Origin: Bacteroidota bacterium
GTDB taxonomy: Bacteria; Bacteroidota; Bacteroidia; Cytophagales; Cyclobacteriaceae
NCBI GenBank assembly: GCA_024280115.1
Contig: JAJRQT010000130.1
Location: 1 to 44,996, forward strand
Length of the DNA stretch: 44,996 nucleotides
Direction of reading: 5' to 3'
Every line of letters begins with the position of its first letter. The first letter of the stretch is position 1. Below, piece by piece: positions 33,517-41,333 of the stretch. A program made the translations under genes and the position numbers. Under the pieces are notes generated by a model. The model worked only from the letters and a program-made list of their open reading frames with translations. It was not told the DNA's origin and did no database searches.

Positions 33517-34173
33517 ATGGAAACATCACAGGAGCAAATAAACGTAATGCCAAGGATTGGCGACATAGCCCCGGATTTTGAGGCGGTAACAACTAAAGGG
33601 AATATTAAATTTTCTGATTTTGCAAAGGATAAATGGACGGTTTTTTTCTCGCACCCTGCTGATTTTACACCGGTTTGTACAACGGAAATGAGCGGATTTG
33701 CGCAAAGAAAAACAGATTTTGAAGCGCTTAATGCAGAGCTATTAGGTTTGAGTATTGACAGTATTCATTCACATTTGGCATGGGTAAACAACGTGAAGGA
33801 AAAAACGGGAGTGTATTTCGATTTCCCGATCATTGCGGATATCGACATGAAAGTATCCAAACTTTACGGAATGCTGCAACCAAATGAAAGCGAAACTGCA
33901 GCAGTCCGGGCGGTATTCTTTATCGATCCAAATAAAAAGATACGATTGGTCATGTATTATCCACTCAATGTCGGAAGAAATATGGAAGAGATATTGCGGG
34001 TTCTGGAAGCTTTGCAGGTTTCAGATGAGCACGGAGTTGCCATGCCATTGAATTGGAAAAAAGGTGATAAAGTAATCATAAAACCACCAAAAAATTTGGA
34101 TGAAATGAATGACCGGTTAAATGACGATACCTGCGAGCGAACGGATTTTTATTTGTGCAAAAGAGATTTGTAA
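33517..34173 (+). CDS. Peroxiredoxin, Prx6-like
   Basis: 218 residues of the AhpC/TSA superfamily, Prx6 branch. Peroxidatic Cys54 is in PADFTPVCTTEMSGF, with the partner arginine in ETAAVRAVFFIDP. The C-terminal domain (YPLNVGRNMEEILRVLEAL, WKKGDKVIIKPP) is typical of this branch. Two additional cysteines near the end (205 and 214, TCERTDFYLC) could serve as resolving residues. Reduces peroxides in the cytoplasm; expected to be activated by the adjacent OxyR. Confidence 0.95.
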   Translation: METSQEQINVMPRIGDIAPDFEAVTTKGNIKFSDFAKDKWTVFFSHPADFTPVCTTEMSGFAQRKTDFEALNAELLGLSIDSIHSHLAWVNNVKEKTGVYFDFPIIADIDMKVSKLYGMLQPNESETAAVRAVFFIDPNKKIRLVMYYPLNVGRNMEEILRVLEALQVSDEHGVAMPLNWKKGDKVIIKPPKNLDEMNDRLNDDTCERTDFYLCKRDL

Positions 34174-34190
34174 TTACTGGTGTCCGACTA

Positions 34191-34221
34191 AATCCCCCTT
34201 GGAGAAGGGGGTTGGGGGATT
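34191..34221. repeat. GC-rich inverted repeat between peroxiredoxin and dps
   Basis: AATCCCCC (34191-34198) pairs with GGGGGATT (34214-34221), and CCCCCTT (34194-34200) can instead pair with AAGGGGG (34205-34211). It stands out against AT-rich surroundings and resembles the element at 36033-36079, suggesting a short dispersed palindromic repeat family. Confidence 0.5.
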
Positions 34222-34323
34222 GATAGTGAAAATCAATGAATTAATATGAATTTAATTTTCTCTCGCCACTAGTAATTTGTAATAGATAAAATTAAAAATA
34301 AGGTATTTTAAAATTATAGCGTA

Positions 34324-34791
34324 ATGAAAAATTTAATAGGAATAGATAAAGAAAAGGCTAATGCCTTGAGTGATAAGTTAAACTACTTATTAGCTGATTA
34401 TCAGCTGTTTTATCAGAATTTGAGAGGGCTGCACTGGAATATAAAAGGCAAGGAATTTTTTGAATTGCACCTGAAGTTCGAAGAACTATACGATGATGCA
34501 GTAATAAAGGTGGATGAAATTGCAGAAAGGATCCTGACACTCGGAGGCGAGCCTTTACACACCTTTTCCGATTACCTTAAGGCATCCGTGATTGACGAGG
34601 AAAAAGGAATTACGAACGGCAGAACCGGTGTTGAGATAATAGTAAAGAACTTTTCTGTGCTCATACAAAAAGAACGGGAAATACTGAGTTTGGCAGCCGG
34701 TGCAGATGACGAAGGTACGGTAAGTCAGATGAGTGATTATATCACTGAAACTGAAAAGACACTTTGGATGTTGAATGCATATTTGAGGTAG
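34324..34791 (+). CDS. dps: Dps-family DNA-protecting ferritin-like protein
   Basis: 155 residues, a four-helix bundle. The ferroxidase-site block LRGLHWNIKGKEFFELHLKF followed by DDAVIKVDEIAERI carries the histidine, aspartate and glutamate of Dps dimers. Stores iron and shields DNA during oxidative stress. It lies 150 bases after the peroxiredoxin gene and is followed by a strong terminator; the trio with oxyR is a coherent peroxide-defence block. Confidence 0.95.
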   Translation: MKNLIGIDKEKANALSDKLNYLLADYQLFYQNLRGLHWNIKGKEFFELHLKFEELYDDAVIKVDEIAERILTLGGEPLHTFSDYLKASVIDEEKGITNGRTGVEIIVKNFSVLIQKEREILSLAAGADDEGTVSQMSDYITETEKTLWMLNAYLR

Positions 34792-34816
34792 GTTAGTATG
34801 GTTGGTTAATGGTGTA

Positions 34817-34870
34817 TGGTCAATAGTAAGCCGTTGTAACGAGCAAAGGCTGCTATTGGCCATTTTTTTT
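34817..34870 (+). terminator. Strong intrinsic terminator after dps
   Basis: TGGTCAATAG (34817-34826) pairs with CTATTGGCCA (34853-34862), AGCC (34829-34832) with GGCT (34848-34851), followed by eight T. One G-T wobble only. It is 26 bases after the dps stop. Confidence 0.88.
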
Positions 34871-35445
34871 CACTCAATTCAAAACGGCATACATCTGATA
34901 GTTTTTATAGAATTTCCATTTGAACAAAAGGATTGTTTAAAAGGATATCGTATTTAAAAATTTCACAGTTAATAATGTCTTCAAGCATTACCTTCACGAA
35001 TCTTCAGCAAAACAAGGTCAGATGGCTTTATATTCTTTTCTTGCTACGGTCTGATACTCGAAGAATTCAAGCTCTCCATTGGGCAAAAGTTGGGTTTTTA
35101 AAAATATCTAAAAACGGGCTTTAAGGGTTTTGTTTCTTTAGGCCAGTCTGGGGAAAGATCAACCTGCCGGAAACAGATTCCAACCTTTTTTTCACATGAT
35201 ACATTATTGATAAAGATAATTGGCTGGTAGTTCATTTCTTTTCCTTTGATGAAAAGAAACGAACCAAAGAAAAATCAAGACAAAACAATGCTCCCGCCCG
35301 CTTTGCCACGCTCCCCCCGCTGTTTTGTCGGGCCAACACGCACTGAAGACAACTTAACCAACCATTTTATGGGATTATAATAAGGTCATCCATGCGGCCT
35401 AAAAACCAGCATTCGTTTAACCCTCTTTTTTGAAATAGATACAGG
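34871..35445. other. Intergenic region with a long dispersed repeat-like element
   Basis: No gene seen. The segment about 35230-35345 is compositionally distinct: a run alternating TTCTTTTC and GAAAAGAAAC, then a GC-rich core (TGCTCCCGCCCGCTTTG), then TGTTTTGTCGGG. GACAAAACA (35279-35287) and TGTTTTGTC (35331-35339) form an inverted pair around the core. This kind of unit recurs in intergenic DNA of several Bacteroidota, which I recall but cannot verify here. Confidence 0.45.
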
Positions 35446-35919
35446 TTAAGACGATGAGTCGTTTTTTTCAAATTTTGAAAGGAGCTTGTTGGTTTGGATA
35501 ATCAGCTTTTTTTTAAAAAATGGAGTCCAGCCCATTAAGAAACCTGTGAAGCCAAATGCTTGTCTCGACCACCTGTACAGATCAAATTTGTCAATATGTT
35601 CGATGATTTTTCCGTCCTGAAATTTAAATTCCGCCTTTATTCTATTATGAACTTTTCTTCCTGTTTTACTAAAAGTATAAAATGCCTCCCAATCGACGTG
35701 TCCTTCCTGATTATCAGCTTCAATATTTGAAAATTTGACGACGAAATCTTTTCCTTTTTGACTGTCGCACAGCATCCGCCACATATTCATAGCCTTTTCG
35801 CCTTTTAATAATCCGAAAGCAGGATCTTCAAAAACAACCTCTTTGTGGTAGCATGCAACCATTCCCTCTGCGTCAAGATTTGCGAAAGCTGTGTAAAAAT
35901 TTTCAATTATATTCTTCAT
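35446..35919 (-). CDS. SnoaL/NTF2-like protein
   Basis: 157 residues of the SnoaL-like cone fold: FYTAFANLDAEGMVACYHKE, VVFEDPAFG, then a beta-sheet region RIKAEFKFQDGKIIEHIDKF typical of NTF2-like polyketide-cyclase-type folds. No catalytic signature is recognisable; such proteins bind small hydrophobic ligands or act as uncharacterised enzymes. It follows the GH13 gene on the same strand, separated by a repeat element. Confidence 0.8.
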   Translation of the reverse strand: MKNIIENFYTAFANLDAEGMVACYHKEVVFEDPAFGLLKGEKAMNMWRMLCDSQKGKDFVVKFSNIEADNQEGHVDWEAFYTFSKTGRKVHNRIKAEFKFQDGKIIEHIDKFDLYRWSRQAFGFTGFLMGWTPFFKKKLIIQTNKLLSKFEKNDSSS

Positions 35920-36032
35920 TTAATCTTATTTTATGAATCGGGAAGTTACCAAAATTTTGCGATCGGTTAAATAGCGTTATTAATTCAGCGATATTATAAT
36001 ATGATAAATATTATTTCGTCTTGGATCAAATT

Positions 36033-36079
36033 CCCCTCCACGCTGTCGCTGAAGCTTTAGCGTAGGCGCCTTGGAGGGG
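36033..36079. repeat. GC-rich composite hairpin
   Basis: CCCCTCCA (36033-36040) pairs with TGGAGGGG (36072-36079). Inside, CGCTGAAGCTTTAGCG (36047-36062) is a near-perfect palindrome. It resembles the element at 34191-34221 and stands out in composition from its neighbours. Confidence 0.55.
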
Positions 36080-36130
36080 TTAGGGGCGGGTTTTACTGAA
36101 AAAGTTGAATCTGAAAATCGTAAACTATGC

Positions 36131-38026
36131 TCACCATTTTAATAATCTTACCACAATCACTTTCCTTTTTGAAATTGCAAAAATTGTATCCCCGAATTTC
36201 AAATCAATAAAATTGTTGAAATCAATATGCTGTTCTTTGAGTAAATCATAAAAAGATGCTTTTAAATTTTGCTTCAACCGAAACCGTTCCTTTCTGTAAA
36301 AATTGGTATTGAATAAAACGACTGAACTTTTATTTTTATCTTTTATTAAAAAACCAAGAACTTTCACATTGTCTGTCTTTAGAATTGAAAGACTATTCCC
36401 CTTAAAAATCCATGGATATTTGGTCTTAATTGCTTCGATCTTCCTGATAAAAGAAATGATATGGAGGCTTGTGTCCCAATTCAACGAGTTTTTATAAAAC
36501 AGTGCCAATCGTTGTGTAGAGAAATATTCTATTTCTTTTTTGCTAAAATTTAGTCCTGTATTTACAGGTAATTGTTCATTTAATTCAAACCCGTTGTGAA
36601 TAAAGGGAATGGCATTTGGTAAGATATTAAATAGAATCCATGCTGATTTTTTCTTTTCAATCTTATTGTAGCTGTACCTTGGAGAGTTGTGGGTTTCTGC
36701 CGCTCCGAAGAATGGCAAAGGATTCTTTTCCCGGGCAGACATGATTATCTTTCGAAATCCATTTCTTTTGGAAATTTTATACCAGGTATCCCCAATCACA
36801 GCGTTGTAACCATCTTTTTTTGTCGCTTCCTTGTTATCAAAGTTTTCATCCCAAAAAGCAAATGATGGATCAATATCTCTCGCTTTATTAATGATTTCAC
36901 CTTTTAATTTGCTGGGTAGTGCATGACCCATATCTATCATAGCTCCATCAATACCAAATGTTTTTTGATAATAGGGGATAATGTCCGTTATGTAATTCCA
37001 AAGCTCGTGATTGGCGTGCGCTTCCCGGGCCAGTTCCGGATCATAGAACCGAATCGTGTTGTATGCGATATAATTAAAATTGTTATCCTTTTGATAATCA
37101 TAATTATAAAGCCTCAAATAAGTGACGTCTGACCAGGGAGGTTGCAGATCGTCAGGTGGCCAATCGGCAAAAGCGCTTGCGACCTTCAGTCTTCGATCAC
37201 CTTTTATTGCAGTATATTTACCATTGTTTTTTTTAATCTCAGAAGGCGCAGGCGGGATGCCGAATGAATTCCTGTACATTCGATTGGGTGGGATAAATTT
37301 TCCTTTGCCTTTAGGCACTTCCAAAATAAGCTCAAGTTCATGTTTTGGGAACTTTGGTGGTCCGTATTTCATATTTTCATCTATCCAGTAAAACCATTCT
37401 GGCTTTTCGCGAATTATATCTGAATCTATGGCAGCGGTTCTAAAAATAAACTCCTGAACTACTTTTATATCCAGTAAATGAGCCGCCTGGATGAGGGCTT
37501 TATATTGATCCTCCGGAGAAATGTCTACAATGGGATCTGCAAGCAAGGGGTCGATTTTATAAGGATCTTTAATGGCATACGGAGATCCCAAATCCCCCTT
37601 TCTACCATTAATACCTATTTCAGTAATTGGAAGTAAATGAATGGTGTTGACTCCAAGCTTTTTGATGTATGGCAAAAGAGCGATGGTTTTAATAAAAGTA
37701 CCGGTTTCTCTTATACCATCAGCATTCAGGGTTAAGTCAGTTGGAGAATCACCAATTTTTCCATCCTGATCATGATCATAGGCAGAAAACAGTCTTGGGA
37801 ATAAATTATAAATGACAGCATCGTTTGTCCAGCCAGAAATTTTCTTTGATTTGGTTCCTGGAAATTTTAGTATTTCCAATATTCTATCTGTAAGAAAATC
37901 ATGGTAATTAATCTTAACCCGTGAATTGTTTTCACAATTGAGCCAAATGCCCGGGACAAAAAAGCTGATAATCTCTTTTTTTTGAGCCAGTGTTTCAAGA
38001 ATATTCTCCAAATAGCTTGATCGCAT
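36131..38026 (-). CDS. GH13-like alpha-amylase family enzyme with altered active site
   Basis: 631 residues with an (alpha/beta)8 core from about 80 to 520. The nucleophile strand reads GIDGAMIDMGHA and the acid/base strand SFAFWDENFDN, both as expected. The third catalytic motif, usually N-H-D, reads ETHNSPR, so the transition-state aspartate is replaced by asparagine. The strand-3 region lacks the usual D-x-x-x-N-H histidine (VVQEFIFRT). A short D-x-D-x-D-G loop (DHDQDGKIGD, about 97-106) suggests calcium binding. No signal peptide, so cytoplasmic. Activity may be that of a transferase or degenerate glucan enzyme; substrate is unknown. Divergent from the ROK gene next door. Confidence 0.82.
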   Translation of the reverse strand: MRSSYLENILETLAQKKEIISFFVPGIWLNCENNSRVKINYHDFLTDRILEILKFPGTKSKKISGWTNDAVIYNLFPRLFSAYDHDQDGKIGDSPTDLTLNADGIRETGTFIKTIALLPYIKKLGVNTIHLLPITEIGINGRKGDLGSPYAIKDPYKIDPLLADPIVDISPEDQYKALIQAAHLLDIKVVQEFIFRTAAIDSDIIREKPEWFYWIDENMKYGPPKFPKHELELILEVPKGKGKFIPPNRMYRNSFGIPPAPSEIKKNNGKYTAIKGDRRLKVASAFADWPPDDLQPPWSDVTYLRLYNYDYQKDNNFNYIAYNTIRFYDPELAREAHANHELWNYITDIIPYYQKTFGIDGAMIDMGHALPSKLKGEIINKARDIDPSFAFWDENFDNKEATKKDGYNAVIGDTWYKISKRNGFRKIIMSAREKNPLPFFGAAETHNSPRYSYNKIEKKKSAWILFNILPNAIPFIHNGFELNEQLPVNTGLNFSKKEIEYFSTQRLALFYKNSLNWDTSLHIISFIRKIEAIKTKYPWIFKGNSLSILKTDNVKVLGFLIKDKNKSSVVLFNTNFYRKERFRLKQNLKASFYDLLKEQHIDFNNFIDLKFGDTIFAISKRKVIVVRLLKW

Positions 38027-38135
38027 AAATTTTATTGTTAAAAAGCCATCAAATTAAAGTGATATTTTTTAAATGGTTTCACATTTTTGTTTATTTAAAT
38101 TTTCAAATTATAAAAAACTCAAAAGCTAAGAACTT

Positions 38136-39035
38136 ATGGAAAAATATATGGGAATTGACGTAGGCGGAACCAACGTGAAACTCGGGATCGTTGACAGAGA
38201 AGGTGGCATGGAATCAAAAATTAAATATGCTACAGCCGATTTGCGCGATAGTGGTGATTTCGTCAGCGGGTATTTAGACATTCTTGCAAAGGAATTTGAG
38301 AAACACCCGGAGATTATGGAAATCGGAATGGGCATCCCGGGGACTTTTTCACTTGATCGATCAAAATGTCTGGAAATAGCGGCAATTCCGGAGCTTGATG
38401 GAGTGGAGATGAAAAAACACCTAAAAGACAGATTTCCAGATAAAGAGTTTTATATAGAAAATGACGCCAATGTAGCTGCATTGGGAGAATATTATTTTTC
38501 CGGTTCGCATATACCTGAAAACTATTTATTCGTCACGCTCGGTACGGGTATAGGGAGTGCGGCGATCATCAACAAACAAATATTCAAGGGTGGAGATGGC
38601 AATGGTATGGAGCTGGGGCATGTACTATCTAAAAACGGCAAAGAGCTTGAAGAAAATATAGGCAAGAATGGCATCATGAAACGAGCCAAGAGACTGATGG
38701 AAAAGAAAAAAACCTCGTTGAGCAAATTAGATGACCTCGATCCCAAGGGAATTGTAAAAGAGGCATTTAAAGGAGATAAGGTATCCATCAAGATATTTAA
38801 AGAAGTAGGAGAGTATTTGGGAGAAAGCTTAGTCGGCGCCATCAGGTTGCTGGATATTAAGACCATATTGATAGGAGGAGGGCTTTCTGCGGGTTTGGAC
38901 CTGATCAAGGACAAACTTGAAGAAACGTTAGAGTACAACCTGACGCCATATTATACAAAAGATATATTTATAAAAAGGGCTGAATTGGGCAATAATGCCG
39001 GAATCATCGGCGCTGCCTCGCTATGTTTTAAGTGA
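38136..39035 (+). CDS. ROK-family protein without zinc motif
   Basis: 299 residues. ATP-binding DVGGTNVKLGIVD, catalytic aspartate in IENDANVAALGE and LGTGIGSAAIINK are intact. The zinc-site region reads GMELGHVLSKNGKELEENIGK with no cysteines. The C-terminal ILIGGGLSAGLDLIKD is normal. Likely a sugar kinase acting on a hexose; divergent from the GH13 gene, which hints at a shared glucan or sugar-phosphate pathway. Confidence 0.88.
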   Translation: MEKYMGIDVGGTNVKLGIVDREGGMESKIKYATADLRDSGDFVSGYLDILAKEFEKHPEIMEIGMGIPGTFSLDRSKCLEIAAIPELDGVEMKKHLKDRFPDKEFYIENDANVAALGEYYFSGSHIPENYLFVTLGTGIGSAAIINKQIFKGGDGNGMELGHVLSKNGKELEENIGKNGIMKRAKRLMEKKKTSLSKLDDLDPKGIVKEAFKGDKVSIKIFKEVGEYLGESLVGAIRLLDIKTILIGGGLSAGLDLIKDKLEETLEYNLTPYYTKDIFIKRAELGNNAGIIGAASLCFK

Positions 39036-39041
39036 GATTAA

Positions 39042-39135
39042 AAGGTTCAGTGGTTTAGAAGTTCTATGGTTCTATGGTTCAGTTATTCAATTGTTCAAAG
39101 GTTCAGGGGTTCAAAGGTTTAGGAGTTCAAGGTTT
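39042..39135 (+). repeat. GGTTCA-type simple repeat tract
   Basis: About 95 bases built from imperfect repeats of GGTTCA and GTTCAAAG, directly after the ROK gene and before the RAYT gene. No coding potential. Confidence 0.55.
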
Positions 39136-39196
39136 GGCAACTCAAGAATTTGAGATAATAGCACTGTCCGGGAATTATTCCAAATACCATCATTGC

Positions 39197-39213
39197 AAAA
39201 CATTGGATGTTTT
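39197..39213. repeat. Degenerate REP-like half-hairpin upstream of the RAYT gene
   Basis: AAAACAT, TGG, ATGTTTT form a 7-bp hairpin with the central sequence similar to the ACATCCGATGT family but mutated (CATTGGATG). It lies about 33 bases before the RAYT start. Confidence 0.45.
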
Positions 39214-39245
39214 CGGGGCATGAGAGGATTAAAAAATAATTTAGA

Positions 39246-39932
39246 ATGGAATTGCTTCAACCGGGAGCCTACTATCATATTTATAACCACGCTAATGGAA
39301 ATGAAAACATCTTCCGGGAAGATAAAAATTATCACTTCTTTTTAGATAAATATCTTAGATATATCTATCCAGTAGCCGATACCTTGGCTTATTGCCTGAT
39401 GCCAAATCATTTTCATTTCCTCGTAAAGATGAAAACGCAATTAGATATCCGATGTCTCCAAAGACATCGGATATCTGGTATAGACAACGAAATATCCCTG
39501 AAAGAAAAAACATCCGATGTTTTGGAAACATCGGATGTTTCAAAAGAAATAGATGGTTCAGGTCAGCGCGATGATTATAATTATTCAAATAATTTCAAAA
39601 ATCTATTTCAGTCTTATACAAAAGCAGTCAATAAGGTTTATAACCGAAGGGGAAGTCTTTTTAATCAAGGTTTTAAGAGAAAACGAATAACATCAGATGA
39701 TTTTCTAAGGGTAGTATTGATTTACATTCACCTTAATCCTGTATTGCATGGATTTTGTAAAACTCCAGGTCAATGGAAGTATAGTTCATATAAGGCGTAT
39801 TTTATAAATAGCTCTAAAACAAAGGTAAATACCCTGGACGGTATTTCGTTCTTTGGAGACAAAGAAAACTTGTTGTTTTGTCATAAAGATCAAATGATAA
39901 ATAAGTATTTGGAGGATTTAGAAAAATTTTAA
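39246..39932 (+). CDS. REP-associated tyrosine transposase (RAYT) with hairpins in its coding sequence
   Basis: 228 residues of the Y1/IS200-like transposase branch called RAYT. The N-terminal fold is PGAYYHIYNHANGNENIFRE, the HUH metal site is MPNHFHFLV, and the nucleophile tyrosine lies in FKNLFQSYTKAVNKVYNRRG. A variable loop between these (about 66-110) is encoded by two perfect 15-bp stem-loops (39443-39476 and 39508-39540). Reading through them gives the peptides DIRCLQRHRISG and KTSDVLETSDVSK without breaking the frame. RAYTs mobilise or maintain REP palindromes; a third copy of the same palindrome is 87 bases downstream. Confidence 0.88.
   Translation: MELLQPGAYYHIYNHANGNENIFREDKNYHFFLDKYLRYIYPVADTLAYCLMPNHFHFLVKMKTQLDIRCLQRHRISGIDNEISLKEKTSDVLETSDVSKEIDGSGQRDDYNYSNNFKNLFQSYTKAVNKVYNRRGSLFNQGFKRKRITSDDFLRVVLIYIHLNPVLHGFCKTPGQWKYSSYKAYFINSSKTKVNTLDGISFFGDKENLLFCHKDQMINKYLEDLEKF
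39443..39476. repeat. REP-like hairpin 1, inside the RAYT coding sequence
   Basis: AGATATCCGATGTCT (39443-39457), loop CCAA, AGACATCGGATATCT (39462-39476): a perfect 15-bp stem with core TCCGATGT/ACATCGGA. Confidence 0.85.
39508..39540. repeat. REP-like hairpin 2, inside the RAYT coding sequence
   Basis: AAACATCCGATGTTT (39508-39522), loop TGG, AAACATCGGATGTTT (39526-39540): a perfect 15-bp stem with the core CATCCGATG. Confidence 0.85.
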
Positions 39933-40018
39933 AAACTAAACATCAACACTATCACAAATATTCTCAACTTCAGGAAAAACATTCAATGATTTTAAAGTAA
40001 CTTATTCTACTCGATCAA

Positions 40019-40050
40019 GACATCCGATGTTTTTGAAAACATCGGATGTC
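40019..40050. repeat. REP-like hairpin 3, downstream of the RAYT gene
   Basis: GACATCCGATGTTTT (40019-40033) pairs perfectly with AAAACATCGGATGTC (40036-40050) with a 2-base centre. The core CATCCGATG is the same as in the two hairpins within the RAYT gene. Confidence 0.85.
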
Positions 40051-40067
40051 TCACCCCCCTAATAAAA

Positions 40068-40087
40068 ACTCCCACCTAAGCGGGAGT
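40068..40087. terminator. Hairpin, possible terminator after the RAYT gene
   Basis: ACTCCC (40068-40073) pairs with GGGAGT (40082-40087), and TTTTTT follows at about 40095-40100. Located about 140 bases after the RAYT stop. Confidence 0.4.
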
Positions 40088-40160
40088 ATAGGAATTTTTT
40101 CCTTCGGCATATAGCCTTATTGTGATAAGATTCAAAATATGGATAAGGTATTGCAACCGG

Positions 40161-40183
40161 AGCCGCATAGCCATGCGGCTTTT
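40161..40183 (+). terminator. Hairpin with short T run before the sigma gene
   Basis: AGCCGCAT (40161-40168), loop AGCC, ATGCGGCT (40173-40180), then TTT. A perfect 8-bp GC-rich stem; it could terminate transcription from upstream or be a dispersed palindrome. Confidence 0.45.
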
Positions 40184-40258
40184 CAATAATAAAGTTATAT
40201 TTTCTCAAATTGTTACTTTTATATAATTGTGGTGATTATGAAAGTAAAATTTTAATAT

Positions 40259-40843
40259 ATAGTTATCGAGCCAGGTAAGCACATAAGTCAGGAAGAGATC
40301 CTCAGAGAATTTGCAATTGTTAAAAAAGCTGCAAAGGATCACGCTCAGTTTCAGACCTTATACGATCGGTACTTTACAGCTATATTTAGTTTTATATACA
40401 GGAAGATTGATGATGAAGATATCACGGCGGATTTAACTTCTCAAACATTTTTGAAGGCTTTGAGAAATTTAAAGAAATATAAGTACAAAGGCGTGCCGTT
40501 TTCGGCATGGTTATACAGGATCGCTTCCAATGAAGTAAACAGGTATTATCAGCAGAGTAAAAGAAAACTGGTCTTTTGTTTTCAAGAAACTGAATTCGAA
40601 AATTTAATCGAACAACATATTGAGCCGGAGGAAAAATTGGATATTGATGATGTAATCCGGCAGATGCATTCCCTTTGTGAATCGGATATTAAAGTATTGG
40701 AGCTTAGGTTTTTTGAAAGCAAAAGCTTTGCCGAGATCGCATTTATAACTGATGTGACAGAGGCCAATGCCAAGATGAGAACGTACCGGGCAATTGAAAA
40801 ATTGAGGAAATTGTTAAAAGGAGGGAAGGATGACAAAATTTGA
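40259..40843 (+). CDS. ECF-type RNA polymerase sigma factor, start codon unresolved
   Basis: About 194 residues if read from 40259. Region 2 is complete (FQTLYDRYFTAIFSFIYRKI to PFSAWLYRIASNEVNRYYQ) and region 4 follows (VLELRFFESKSFAEIAFITD, then AKMRTYRAIEKLRKLL). In this frame no ATG, GTG or TTG exists before 40451, which would delete most of region 2. An ATG at 40238 is in frame but is stopped by TAA at 40253-40255. The codon at 40259 is ATA, one base from ATG, and would give the expected N-terminus IVIEPGKHISQEEIL. Either an ATA start or a start-loss mutation. It overlaps the next gene by 14 bases. Confidence 0.75.
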   Translation: MVIEPGKHISQEEILREFAIVKKAAKDHAQFQTLYDRYFTAIFSFIYRKIDDEDITADLTSQTFLKALRNLKKYKYKGVPFSAWLYRIASNEVNRYYQQSKRKLVFCFQETEFENLIEQHIEPEEKLDIDDVIRQMHSLCESDIKVLELRFFESKSFAEIAFITDVTEANAKMRTYRAIEKLRKLLKGGKDDKI

Positions 40844-41117
40844 TATACGGCTGCGTAGAAAGCAGTTTACGCAAGGCAGGATTGAAAGATATAAGGATTT
40901 TCGTAATCTCATGGGGAATTATGATAGATCCAGCAGGAAGAGAACCCGGGGATTCATGGTGTTGGTGTTTTTGTTGATTCTACTCCTTGCAGTCTTACTG
41001 GCATTTTTCAATAGACCAGATGTGCAAAAAAAGGAATCACCAAAAAACCAGGAGCAATCCATTACCTCGCTTGTGCGAATTAATGATATAGAAAATAAAA
41101 CGGTTTATAAACTTTAA
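40830..41117 (+). CDS. Small single-span membrane protein paired with the sigma factor
   Basis: 95 residues. A basic cytoplasmic N-terminus (1-40) is followed by a membrane span at about 42-61 (FMVLVFLLILLLAVLLAFF) and a 34-residue periplasmic tail. Overlap with the sigma gene by 14 bases implies translational coupling, and the topology suits a minimal anti-sigma or regulator. No anti-sigma zinc motif (H-x-x-x-C-x-x-C) is present, so that role is only inferred from position. Confidence 0.65.
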   Translation: MTKFDIRLRRKQFTQGRIERYKDFRNLMGNYDRSSRKRTRGFMVLVFLLILLLAVLLAFFNRPDVQKKESPKNQEQSITSLVRINDIENKTVYKL

Positions 41118-41189
41118 TACCTAAACTGGACGATTCAGAAGAGATGAGAAGTGCTATAATTCTGAGAGTAAAAAGTTTACAAAAAACGC

Positions 41190-41222
41190 AAGAATACCCA
41201 TCGGGGCTTTCGAGTATTTTTG
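41190..41222 (+). terminator. Possible weak terminator after the sigma operon
   Basis: AATACcC pairs with GaGTATT around a GC-rich loop, followed by five T. One mismatch in a seven-base stem. Confidence 0.35.
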
Positions 41223-41285
41223 GATACCTTTTTAACTCAGTAAGTTAGTACTTATCGCTTTTATGAATCGATCAATTTTGGTAAA

Positions 41286-41301
41286 AATCAGGGCCCTGAT
41301 T
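41286..41301. promoter_or_regulatory. Perfect 16-bp palindrome upstream of tonB-like gene
   Basis: AATCAGGGCCCTGATT is a perfect palindrome, 33 bases before the ATG at 41334. Without a loop it does not form a good RNA hairpin; its symmetry and place suggest an operator for a dimeric regulator. The regulator is unknown. Confidence 0.45.
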
Positions 41302-41333
41302 CTGTAACTATCGTTTAACTTAAATTTTGAATC

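Noticed and set aside
34933..35124. 63-codon frame on the plus strand
   Set aside because: Protein composition is not convincing and it sits in repeat-rich intergenic DNA.
38522..38938. 138-codon antisense frame within the ROK gene
   Set aside because: Serine- and leucine-rich shadow of the sense frame, which has all ROK motifs.
39042..39135. CRISPR-like array of GGTTCA units
   Set aside because: Units are 6-8 bases, imperfect and without unique spacers, so it is a simple repeat.
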